Shown: positions 54,535 to 64,000 of the stretch, piece by piece
Numbering within the stretch: position 1 is the first letter of the stretch
Layout of the letters: every line of letters starts with the position of its first letter
Source of the DNA: Euclidia mi
Lineage: Eukaryota > Arthropoda > Insecta > Lepidoptera > Erebidae
Length of the DNA stretch: 64,000 nt
Direction: 5' to 3'
Assembly (NCBI GenBank): GCA_944739405.2
Contig: OX123200.2
Span: forward strand, 5,720,761 to 5,784,760
Made by a program: the position numbers and the translations under genes
The notes under the pieces: generated by a model
The model's input: only the letters and a program-made list of their open reading frames with translations
Database searches by the model: none
What the model was told of the DNA's origin: nothing

Positions 54535-54769
54535 ATGCCTATCCACACGACACGATTTTACGTCCAACTTGAATAAATCACTTGATGAAATCGTGACGTG
54601 TAGGCGCCAGTCGTCCAACTCAAGTTCATCGGGTGGGCGGTACCACCAGATTTTAACCAATCGGGTGGACGGAATGAAAATCAGTGATTTGATTGTGTCG
54701 TGTAGATGGGCAAAGCCAATTCGACTGAAAATTTGATCAGTGGTAAAATTGTGCCGTGTGGATGGGCCT
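54535..54769. mobile_element. TTA-target MITE, family 1 (second copy)
   Basis: Collinear with 15097-15331: atccacacgacacgatttta, cacttgatgaaatcgtgacg, caactcaagttcatcgggtg, agtgatttgattgtgtcgtg, gccgtgtggatgggcctt. The terminal inverted repeats differ (gcctatccacac / gtgtggatgggc) but stay complementary to each other. Confidence 0.92.
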
Positions 54770-54884
54770 TTATTATTTGAGAAACTTCAATGCCTAGAGA
54801 GGCTACTTAGTTGCTACTGTTAAAATTACTAGCTTCTAGCTACTTATTTATTACAATGCGCGCGATTATTCGATTACTCTTTTT

Positions 54885-55125
54885 TTTTGTGAAAATCATA
54901 TAAACACAATGGGCTAAGATATTGAAGAAGATGTGGGCAAAGAACGTGAGAGTACTTTATTGTAATTAGCGGATCCAACAGACTACGTCCAGCTCGTCCT
55001 TAAAATAAAACACAATCCAAAATTTAATAATAATTTTATCAATTTTATCTGATACTTAGGTATAAAAGGGTTTAATTACTTTCATCTTTCACTGTAAGTG
55101 GTCATAATGCCAACAGCATTTTATA
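54885..55125. other. Unassigned AT-rich stretch
   Basis: No repeat or gene recognised. Confidence 0.4.
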
Positions 55126-55337
55126 CTAGATGATGCCCATGGTTACATCTGCGTTATTTAAGGCTACTGCTCCGCTCCCGTGGCTCATAGTGCGATGTTA
55201 TATAGCCTATAGCCTTCCTCGATAAATGGGCTATCTAACACTGAAAGAATTTTTCAAATCGGACCAATAGTTCCTGAGATTAGCGCGTTCAACCAAACAA
55301 ACAAACAAACTCTTCAGTTTTATATATTAGTATAAGA
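55126..55337 (-). mobile_element. Short Helitron (minus orientation)
   Basis: A|CTAGatgatgcccatggtta, ttatttaaggctactgctcc, gataaatgggctatctaaca, caaatcggaccaatagttcc, (acaa)n and ...tatattagtataaga|T. Confidence 0.9.
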
Positions 55338-56261
55338 TTAGATACATCTTGTGTTGCGAGATAAATATTCCTGGCTAGCGTAAAATAGACGCTTTGTAAA
55401 AGCCATTATTGGCTTTAAAATCTCAAGTCAGTCACAGCTTCATGAAAGTGCTTAACAACCGAGTTTGAAATGTATTATTTCAACCAATGAAATTAGAAAA
55501 GTCGTAGATACGTTACCTACGTAGTAATCAGTCCGTAGAAACGGTACACTAACGCACACATCGATAACTCCATATTTTGTTTTAATTTCGGTTGACAAGA
55601 TGTGTCAGTTTCACTATGACGCCGGCTCGCGACTACACACACACACATATGTCAGACTTGCCAACTGGCTTATGTTTAGCGTCCTGCTTTTGGTACGCCT
55701 ATAATTTCAACATATTTAAAGTCAACTCACACACTAAACTATTACGCAGCGAAAGCTCTTAGATATATAAAGCTGCAACAATCCAAATCGGTAGCCCACT
55801 GCTTGCAATCACTGTTTCACTAATTGATTAGCCATTTGTAAGCAATGTCTCATCTCCTATCGTTTCAACTTTGTAAGCAATCTGTAAGCTATCGAAAACA
55901 TTTCTATTTCCGCTGTTTTTACGGGGGCGTATGCTTTAGCATTTAAATGAAGATCGGCAGTAATCGCAATGCCTACAAATGGTCATTTCGGCAACGCTAT
56001 AAAGTTTTTGACTGTGATGGTCTCAATGGATGTGTGATGAAAGCTTGCTGCATAAAATTTGAGTGGTCACCGTATTGTTAAGAATATGGTGGGCTTTGGT
56101 TATCTTTGTTGGTGGTACAATGGCCTACCTGAAAGTGATAACTGCTATTCAAAGTAAGCCTACATCTTCCGTAGCATTGGTAAGAAGACACAGCTATTTC
56201 GTTTAAAAGTTGAACAACATATACCATGGATTCATAGCTCGATATTCAGTACCAAAACTGC
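55338..56261. other. Unassigned stretch
   Basis: No repeat or gene recognised; a short (AC)n run near 55635. Confidence 0.45.
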
Positions 56262-56404
56262 ACAGTTGGCGTAGTGGTTTAAGCGGCCGCCTCACCGCTT
56301 GACACTGCGCCGAGTACTGTGGGTTCGATTCCCACACGAGACAACACATTGTGTGATCCATAAATTGTTGTTTCGAGTCTGGGTATTTTTGTGTCCATTG
56401 ATTG
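56262..56404 (+). mobile_element. SINE family C, 3'-truncated
   Basis: Head actgcacagttggcgtagtg, gcggccgcctcaccgcttga, ggttcgattcccacacgag; body acacattgtgtgatccataa, ttgtttcgagtctgggtat. It breaks off at the T run of repeat D. Confidence 0.85.
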
Positions 56405-56580
56405 TTTTTTTTATGGTAATAGGCGGCAAACGAGCAGACGGATAGCCTGATGGTAAGCAATTACCGCTGCCACACAAGCATTACACAAGCAACACCACAG
56501 GAGTCACAAGTGCGTTGCCGCCCGTTGGGGTTGGGAAAAGGGATAGGATGAGGAGAGGGATGAGGGAGAAGGAATAGGGG
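56405..56580 (-). mobile_element. SINE-like repeat D, 5'-truncated
   Basis: Plus starts with the A-tail complement tttttttatggtaataggcg, then caaacgagcagacggatagc, tgatggtaagcaattaccg, cacaggagtcacaagtgcg, and stops in the purine-rich gagaaggaatagggg. Confidence 0.88.
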
Positions 56581-57228
56581 AAATTCCAAAATTTTGGAAT
56601 ATTCTAGGCACTTAGACTTGTAAGTATAATGGTATTCCGTATGAGTGACGTATTCCGCAATTGGTACTTTTCTCTCTAATATTAGTTCAACTTCCTAAAA
56701 TAACCAATGCTCAAACTCACAACGAAATGATGGAGTCGTCAAGCAAAGTCACAGCATCAGCTAGTGTCGCACAGTAAAATTCGATCTGGCAACCCTAAGT
56801 TTGCGGGCCGACACGACTCCCGCACTATTGTATGGTAATACGGCCGTGATACGCATACGTCACGAGTCGACCATCTAGGATGTTTTTTTAGACCAGTTTT
56901 CTCAGAAATTCGGGACGTGCACATTCGTGTGTGTATTATAGGCAATGCTGAGCGAGATGATTAGTTTCGAGAAACGAGACAGATAAAGATAGGACGGCGG
57001 TTTTTTGAGATTTAAAATATATGTGAGGTAACGTAAATAGGCTTTGAAGTTCTGATGAAATGTTCAACGAATTTGTTTGTTTTTTGATATTAGTGTATGA
57101 AAAAGATAATAACAATAGATACCTTATAAAGAAAGAAGAAAGAAAAGTTTGCACACAAAAGGGGCACACATTTATTATACATATTTGTTGAATTTTGCAT
57201 TTTCTTGTCAATAGTCGTCAGTATTTTT
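56581..57228. other. Unassigned stretch
   Basis: A CpG-richer patch at 56765-56880 (tctggcaaccctaagtttgc, gggccgacacgactcccgc) is unexplained. Minus frame 56936-57211 has no domain motif. Confidence 0.4.
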
Positions 57229-57732
57229 AAGGTTCCGTACCTAAAAGGTAAAAAACGGGACTCTATTACTAAGCCTCCGCTGTCCGCTGTCTGTCACCAG
57301 GCTGTATTTCATAAACCGTGATAGCTAGAAAGCTGAAATTTTCACAAATTATGTATTTCGGTTGCCGCTATAACAACAAGTACTAAAAATAAAAATAAAA
57401 TATTAAGGAGGGGTCCCATACAATAAACGTGTTTTTTCCGTATTCTTTGCTCAAAATTACTAACGGTAACAGGTAGACGCTTACAATTTTCACAGAATAT
57501 GTAGTTGTATATTACCTTAATTACCTACTACCTACCTAATTAAATTTAAAAAAAGTATATCATAAAGTGGGGCTCCCATACAACAAACGTAATTTTAAGG
57601 AATTTGTTACTCGATTTTAATAAACAGGTAGAAAGTTAAAAAATATTTAAGTATAACTACAACAAACGTGATTTTCTTTTATAGATGATGGTATTGAACC
57701 CTTCGTGCGGGAGTCCTACTCGCACTTGCCCA
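57229..57732 (+). mobile_element. Repeat family H (second copy)
   Basis: aaggttccgtacctaaaaggt, gtccgctgtctgtcaccagg, gatagctagaaagctgaaat, ending gaacccttcgtgcgggagtc and ctactcgcacttgcccattt. Drawn on plus because it starts at ggttccgtac; true transcription polarity is unknown. Confidence 0.78.
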
Positions 57733-57744
57733 TTTTTTTATATT

Positions 57745-58050
57745 CTAGCCAACTGCTAGGCATGGGCATCTCTCTTCTTGCTATGAGAAGGACTGGGCCA
57801 TAGTCCACCACGAGCCAAGTGCAGGTTTGTAGGCATCTGATGTGTAATACATACGTGTATTGCCAGAACATTATGGAGAACTTTTAGACATGCAGCTTCC
57901 CAACAATGTTTTCCTTAGCCGTTAAGCAAGCGATAATTAACACTTTGATACGCACTTAACTTCGAAATGACAATAACATACGCCATGAAATTTAACTGAA
58001 ACCCTATGCATAGGAGTCTGTCGCTCTCTCCTTTAGGCTATCGTTGCCTT
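57745..58050 (-). mobile_element. SINE family B2, degraded
   Basis: Plus: gccaactgctaggcatgggc, gctatgagaaggactgggcc, atagtccaccacgagccaag, tagacatgcagcttcccaac, head ...ctctcctttaggctatcgttgcc. Confidence 0.82.
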
Positions 58051-58077
58051 TGTCCGTGCATCACTTTATAAACATAA

Positions 58078-58312
58078 CTAGATGAGCCCGCGGTTACACC
58101 CGCGTTATTTAAGGTTACTGCTCCACTCTCGTGGGTCATAGCTTGATATTATATAGCCTATAAATATAATAGCCTATAATGGCCCCTTTCGATAAATGGG
58201 CTATCTAACACTGAAAATTTTTTTCAAATCGGTGCAGTAGTTCCTGAGATTAGCGCGTTCAAGCAAAAAAAACAAACAAAAAACCTCTTCAGCTTTATAT
58301 ATTACTTTTAGA
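58078..58312 (-). mobile_element. Helitron, first of a head-to-tail pair
   Basis: A|CTAGatgagcccgcggttac, cccgcgttatttaaggttac, a small internal duplication of tagcctataaatataa, gataaatgggctatctaaca, and attacttttaGA|T. Confidence 0.88.
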
Positions 58313-58315
58313 TTA

Positions 58316-58519
58316 CTAGATGAGCCCGCGGTTACACCCGCCTCATTTAGGGTTACTGCTGCGCTCCCGTGGCCCATAGTGTGATCTTTATAGCCTATAG
58401 CCTTCCTCGATAAATAGGCTATCTAATACTGAAATAATATTTCAAATCGGAACAATAGTTCCTGAGATTAGCGCGTTCAAGCAAACAAAAAACTCTACAG
58501 CCATCAATATTAGTATAGA
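58316..58519 (-). mobile_element. Helitron, second of a head-to-tail pair
   Basis: A|CTAGatgagcccgcggttac at 58316, only three bases after the previous element. Ends atcaatattagtataGA|T. Confidence 0.88.
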
Positions 58520-58826
58520 TTACATTAAGGCTTTCATTCAGTCCATCTAGTAAATTACGTTACTGTTATTATAAGAGCCTTGAATATTAACATTAGATAA
58601 AAGATAGAAACAAATTATTACACAAGTTACATTGTAACAATGAAAGATCTTTTCATTTAGTGACCAAGTCTTTGAATTTCATAGGACATTCTGTGTTTCT
58701 TGCAGCTCTGCACTTCTGAAGAAACTATTACATTAAACAAGTTTGAGGTTTGGTCGGTTATAGGGCCTAAATTTGGCACATGAGTACGGCTATTTATGTG
58801 TTAAAGCCCGCCCTTGTATGTACATA
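58520..58826. other. Unassigned spacer
   Basis: AT-rich; nothing recognised. Confidence 0.4.
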
Positions 58827-59899
58827 CTAGCCGACCCAGTGAACTCCGTATCGCATTTTAAGAGATTTTATTCAATTATCTTTTTTCCAAGCCCCTTTTC
58901 CAAAGTTACCATTGACTTAGCGCTTAATCTCTTATCATTTCAGAGTCTATAAACTATGAACAAACAAACATAGATTTTTAAATAATATTGAATTCCCCAT
59001 TCCTTAAAATATCGGAAACGATACCCCTATCGACTTTAAAAAAAATCCCGTCCGCCATCTTTGATTTCCTATCCCCCATCTTTGACCACGAAATAGATGT
59101 TGTATTTGGATAGTCCATCCCTTAAATGATCAGAGACGATACCCATATTGATTTTTTAAATTGTTCCCATCTGCCATCTTTGATTTCCCATCCACCATCT
59201 TTAATCACGAAACAGATGTTGTATTTGGATTCTCCATCCCTTTTAACATCCCAGACGATACCAATATTGATTTTTTTTAATTTGCCCAGCCGCCATCTTT
59301 GATTTCCCATCCGCCATCTTTGATCACGAAATAGATGTTCTATTTCGAATCCCCACCCCTTAAAATATCGAAGGCGATACCCATATTGATTTTTAAAATA
59401 TTCTCATCCGCCATCTTTGATTTCCCGTCCGCCATCTTGGATCACTAAATAAATTTCATATTATTAATCAGCGTCCCGAAAATCTCGAAAACGATACCCA
59501 TATAGATTGTATCCTATTCGTTTAGCCTTTTTTTGCCATTGACCCAACCCTCCCCCTTCTGGTTTGACCATTTTATTATTTTTGTCTGGCCCCTAAAAGT
59601 TGTGGCGTAATTTTATATAGCCAATAGCCTTTCGGAATAATTGGGCTATCATAGGCAATAACAATTTTTAAAAACCGACTGCTAGTTCCTGAGATTAGCC
59701 GACATTATCTTTTAGCCTTTTTAGCCTTTTGCCCGGCCCCAAAGGGTCGAAGCGTTATGTTATATAGTCTATAGCCTTCCGGAATAACTGGGCTATCATA
59801 TACAAAAAGATTTTTTCTGATTCGACTGGAAGTTCCTGAGATTAGCGCGTTCAAACAAACAAACAAACAAACTCTTCCGCTTTATTATATTAGTATAGA
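58827..59899 (-). mobile_element. 1.07-kb Helitron with internal tandem repeats
   Basis: Plus starts A|CTAGccgacccagtgaactcc, carries ~119-bp tandem repeats, two copies of the aatagcctttcggaataa / gggctatcata motif, gttcctgagattagcgcgtt, (acaa)n, and ends tatattagtataGA|T. No helicase frame. Confidence 0.87.
58985..59505. repeat. ~119-bp tandem repeat, ~4.3 units
   Basis: Units begin near 58991, 59112, 59231, 59350 and 59470 with cccttaaaat(a/g)tc, gacgatacccatattgattt, tccgccatctttgatttccc (two half-repeats) and acgaaatagatgttgtattt. It lies inside the 58827-59899 Helitron. Confidence 0.92.
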
Positions 59900-61648
59900 T
59901 TTTACTCATATTATTTATGGTATTTGTACTAAGCAAGTTATCTTTATAAAATTGTATCTGCCCCTGCAAAAAAAACATATTATGCAATAACGAGTGATGC
60001 ATTTGATTAAGTTTGATTTTTGCCAAAATCTACGTAGCTATACATTGTAATCATGTGATAAAATTGCATTGCATATCAAAATTCAAATAAACCAAAACTA
60101 AGTTAAAAGGTTTTTGATTTACTACAACTATTTATCAGTAAATCATACTGTTATGTATAAGATGATTAATTTGAGAGTGGATGTCTCGATATAATTTCGA
60201 AATTAGAAAACTGTTACGAAGTAATTTAATATTCAACTATATAATTATATACATTACAACTAATAACCAATATTTTAGTATTGTATATCTGGGAAGTAAT
60301 TCTTGTATCATAAAAGATTTAACGAGATAGTACAAGAGTTTAAATTAATTATTTTATAACGTAACATTACAGTTTTACCTTAGCTTGCCTCAAATGAATA
60401 CTCTCCTTATGATAAGTGATATTATATAATATAATATATGTTATCGACCAAGTAGTTTTGCAACATTTTGCAAAATGTCTTCGCTTTATTATGCAGGCAT
60501 ATTGGTCTAAAAAGTCACTAAGTTAACGGAGCACTGCATTGTAAGACTCCTGTTTTTGGGTGCATAATAAAATTTAACAATATCTAATTAGTTATCAGGT
60601 GGACGAAAACGCTTCATAAGAACTGTATGACCATGATTATGTAATAAACAAGGAAGTTGAAAGTAGATTTTCATTAAACACTAGATACGTCCTTTACAAA
60701 AAATTACCATAATATTTATAACATTGGCCTATAACACATTATGCATGTACGATAATGAAACGAAACTAAGTGAATTTAGATCAAGATTTTTGGCATTAAT
60801 TAGATGAAGTGTTTTAAAATAATTTTTGGTTGTATAATTGTTAATCATAATTATTATGAAATAAATTGATAATTTCATGTTTCTAATAAAAAACCGTTAT
60901 AATTTCCATATTTCCCGAATTAGCAACGAAGCATCGTGTTTTTCCGCATTTCAATTCCTTTTTTTCTGATTTGGGGCCCGAATTAGCCTGATAGTTGTAT
61001 AAATCACTAGTAATCGAAGTGCTTCTACATCGTGCGTATGGCTTGCTAATGTTCTGTTTAAGGAAATGGGAATGTCGTTAAAGATATAAATTATCAAAGT
61101 AAAGCACTGTGAAGGCTAGGTAGGTTACAAAAGATTTATAGCTGTCGCCAGTGAGGAGTTACCAGTAATTTACTTAACAGTTTTTGTCTGGGAAATCGGT
61201 CTGGGGTATTGGTGTATTGAGTGCAAACATCTACCAACGGATGTATTCTCGATCTTAAAAGAAGTGGTACACATTTAGAACAACAGTATTTGTAAAAATG
61301 GTGCATGATTTAAACTACAAAAATCGCATTATTTGTGCCCGTCGGCAATCAAAATAGCTCACGTCTCTATGTACTGAGGATGTATAGGTACGGTTGCATC
61401 TTATGCTTGGGTTGTTCTATCTTAACTGCCTTGTATATAATTCTATCAAGTTTTGAATATATCATTGGAGATGGTGGCATCTCCCACAAGCTACTATTAA
61501 TATATTAGGGATCATACTGGTATCGTAAAATAATATAGTTAATCTAAGTCTGGTTAATTGAAACTCCTTACAAGAAGCAAGCAAATCACAAGTCAGTAAT
61601 TGAAAAGCAAACTCCACATATCTTATCCCACAAACTAGATGGCACCGG
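59900..61648. other. Repeat-poor AT-rich stretch
   Basis: No recognised repeat or gene for ~1.75 kb. Confidence 0.5.
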
Positions 61649-61775
61649 TATAAATATCTGGCAAAATTTACGTGTAGAAGCGCGTCCGTCTCGCATAGTC
61701 GGCACGACTACATTTTATATTCATTATCATAATACGACGATCAATATTCGATGTTTGCTCCGGCGAGTGAGAGGT
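61649..61775 (+). promoter_or_regulatory. Possible TATA promoter and first exon (weak)
   Basis: TATAAATA at 61649-61656 in accggtataaatatctgg, followed 25-45 bases later by GC-richer agcgcgtccgtctcgcatag and tcggcacgactac. An ATG at 61752 opens MFAPASER..., and donor-like sites gcga|gtgaga and gagag|gtacat follow at about 61768-61775. The frame without splicing is only ~27 codons. There is no protein homology to judge by. Confidence 0.22.
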
Positions 61776-61919
61776 ACATTTACATGCTGATTGCATCCGT
61801 CCCTACCTATGTGTTACACTCTTTATTAGGGTGACAATCAGCGTAGTTTTTGTAGGACATGGTCCGTTATTGGCGCTGTGAGGTGACTTGTTTATGGAAC
61901 TTGTGCTGAGGATATTAGT

Positions 61920-62173
61920 TTGTTTTTTATTTATTTATAGACTTTTGTTTTATTTATATGTATCCTCGAAGGGGAAGGCAGAGGTGTAATATTACACCCA
62001 CATTTCGGAGTGATTTTTTAGGTTCCACGTAATAGGGGGCGAGCTTTACCGTGCACATCACCAGCCTCCGTGATGCTACTGAGAATTTGGAAAAACTCAG
62101 TAACACGTTTGCCTGACCCGGGAATCGAACCCGATCAGCTGTCGCATACGCTATCCACTGGACCACGGAGGCA
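61920..62173 (-). mobile_element. SINE family A (beta head), full length
   Basis: Plus: tttgttttttatttatttata tail region, cctcgaaggggaaggcagag, cgtaatagggggcgag, head gggaatcgaacccgatcagc, gctatccactggaccacgga, ggca. Perfect 12-bp target duplication gaggatattagt at 61908-61919 and 62174-62185. Confidence 0.94.
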
Positions 62174-62185
62174 GAGGATATTAGT

Positions 62186-63146
62186 AAACATGATTTTTTT
62201 TAATTAAGAGTGATTGAAGTAAACTGTGTTGTTTTGTAACCTGATGTTTTGCTTTGTTGTTGCATACTTTAAGCTGATTAACTGTTTTTAAATATGTTTT
62301 AAGTATGTGAACTCTTAAATAAGAAAATTAACAGTTAAGTTCAGTTAGTGTAGGTATGTTTATTTACATAAAACTGTAAATGAGCTTAACATTTTATAGC
62401 AAAATGAAAACCTGCGTAAGTATGTAGGTACGGATTTGGATTACATGACACAACTATTTTAGTTTAAGTATGATAGAATATCAATGAGAAGTTGTCAATA
62501 TTTAAACGGTCAGTAACCGTTTAGATATATCTAGAAATGAGTTGCCATAATGTAGTCAATGATCCAATAATACCCTGATAACTTTGTAACCACGAATCGC
62601 AATAAGTGGACGAACCTATAGATTATCCAGTAATTATTAAAGTGAAATGCAATAAATACTGTATTATTATGAACTGATTTTACTTCCATAATCATATCAA
62701 TTCATAATGTTATCGACCGATTATATCTCTGTCATGTTCTTGCAGTTGAAACACTATTAATAGTACTAGTATTTTATATGTTTATGGGGATACGAAGATC
62801 GTAAATTTACCTAATTTATTAATTGAATGCGTTTGAGCTGGATAATTATAAGTTGATTGACTTTGCAGGGAACAGGCTTGCTGGTGTTTATTTAAAGAGG
62901 TGCTATATTTAAGTTAATATACGGCAGTGTTATAAACGGTCATCGAATGGAACCAACAAATTTCTTTAGTAAAAAAACACATAGTGCATATATCAATCCA
63001 ATACAAGTAAAATTAAAAGATATGCTAATAAATTAGTGTATATTTTAGTAGATTTAGTGGTTATCAGAAATATAAGTCATAAATATCCAAAACAAAAAGT
63101 CTTTATTTGAAAGAGTTTCATCGTGAAGAATTATAAATATATAAGA
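62186..63146. other. Repeat-poor AT-rich stretch
   Basis: No recognised repeat or gene. Confidence 0.5.
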
Positions 63147-63162
63147 GAAGGTTTTCTAAACA

Positions 63163-63249
63163 AGCTAATATTCAACCAAATCCGGTTAGACTAGTAAGCG
63201 GACCCCAGATTGAAACTGGGATAACGTTAAGAGAATGATGATGATGAAT
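63163..63249 (+). mobile_element. SINE family B1, 5'-truncated, very recent-looking
   Basis: Only the last ~87 bp of B1 (agctaatattcaaccaaatc, cggttagactagtaagcgg, accccagattgaaactggg, gatgatgatgaat). Perfect 16-bp target duplication gaaggttttctaaaca at 63147-63162 and 63250-63265. Confidence 0.95.
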
Positions 63250-63279
63250 GAAGGTTTTCTAAACATAATATTATAGAAC

Positions 63280-63744
63280 TAGCAGAAAAACACAACTATC
63301 AGTTACTTAAGCAAGACAGGTATTCAAGCCATTAGCATCGCAATCGTCACTCAGAAAACCGGAATCCTTTCTTATATTACAGAGTCAACTGGAAAAGTCC
63401 AACGTGTCCACAAATCATGGTCAACCTACCATACAGTTGTAGATGTCACCGAAGCTAACTGGTTAACATTTTATGTATATATAAGTATGTAATACTATAA
63501 TATGTTAATATTATAAGCAGAAGTGCATTGACCAGAAGGCTTTCAATTAAAACCAAATGCAGTTCTAATTAGAATATATATATTCAAGTGTATTTCGCTA
63601 TATATTTTTTATGGCCTTGGAGAATATATTTTTACATTTACATTATTACATTTTTACATACTTGGAGAATATATTTTTCAAATGTTCGTATTTTATGGTC
63701 GTATACTAGCTTCTCGTTTACGATCGGCGTGTAAGTTATATTTT
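63280..63744. other. Unassigned AT-rich stretch
   Basis: A short tandem-like gccttggagaatatattttt / acttggagaatatatttttc duplication at about 63614-63680; nothing else. Confidence 0.45.
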
Positions 63745-63962
63745 AGTGTCTAAAGACGCTTATGTCGAAGTTACGCGACCGAACTACGTTTGTGCTCTTC
63801 TACTAGAAAAGTTGCCGCTGAAGATACGCCTAACCGAAGTTACGCTGTACGCTATAACGTAACGTAATTTCGGTATAATGTGTCTTCAGTAATTCAAATA
63901 TCATTGCAGGCGTAATCATGGCGAACTTCGGTCGCTTAACTTTGGCGTTGTGTTTAGACACT
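63745..63962. mobile_element. MITE with ~40-bp inverted ends
   Basis: agtgtctaaagacgcttatg, tcgaagttacgcgaccgaac at 63745, against (minus from 63962) agtgtctaaacacaacgcca, aagttaagcgaccgaagttc. CpG-richer than its surroundings, 218 bp, no coding capacity. Target duplication not resolved. Confidence 0.82.
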
Positions 63963-64000
63963 TCGGCAGAAAAGTACTCTCAGTATCTTATACTAATATA

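Overview
The window looks like gene-poor, repeat-dense nuclear DNA from a moth or butterfly (Lepidoptera). It is AT-rich and no open frame reads as an intact host protein. It is packed with short retroelements carrying tRNA-like pol III promoters, with Lep1-type non-autonomous Helitrons (5' TC, near-terminal GC hairpin, 3' CTAG, inserted between A and T), with small inverted-terminal-repeat elements, and with 3' stubs of LINE reverse transcriptases. I found no rRNA or functional tRNA gene, no CRISPR array, no operon and no bacterial or viral gene cluster. I cannot name the species. Repeat family letters (A to H) are my own labels; assignment to named Repbase families would need a search.

Layout. 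1-10.4 kb: dinucleotide repeat, a MITE-in-SINE-in-Helitron nest, SINE A/B/D/F copies, and two copies of a SINE with a 5S-rRNA-like promoter (2885-3470 and 6583-6860). 10.4-15 kb: repeat-poor. 15-22.5 kb: a SINE broken by a MITE, a SINE broken by a LINE stub, two adjacent Helitrons and a ~1 kb insertion with a 20-bp target duplication. 22.5-31.7 kb: sparse repeats, a fold-back element, SINE-in-SINE nests and a long (TA)n(TG)n tract. 32.2-33.1 kb: a 694-bp inverted-repeat element splitting a SINE. 35.5-50.2 kb: a tandem segmental duplication (copy 1 35508-41959, copy 2 42222-50215), whose paralogous empty sites fix the exact ends of many insertions. 50.2-60 kb: more SINEs, a 22-bp perfect hairpin, a second copy of the 15.1-kb MITE, and four Helitrons, two of them head to tail. 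60-64 kb: repeat-poor AT-rich DNA with one weak promoter candidate, two SINEs with clear target duplications and a terminal MITE.

How it fits together. There is no gene circuit here; the content is a record of insertions. The SINE families are modular: B1 and B2 share a head, A and F share a tail, A uses two different heads, and the 5S-headed SINE shares a central core with tRNA-headed B1. The strongest observations are that 5S-headed family, the duplication with its sharp change in divergence near 40.0/48.2 kb, the 3.1-kb Helitron carrying a fold-back and a 120-bp minisatellite, and a solo LTR plus a MITE inside one SINE. The only possible host signals are weak: a TATA-containing segment near 61.65 kb and CpG-rich blocks near 24.7, 30.2 and 30.7 kb.
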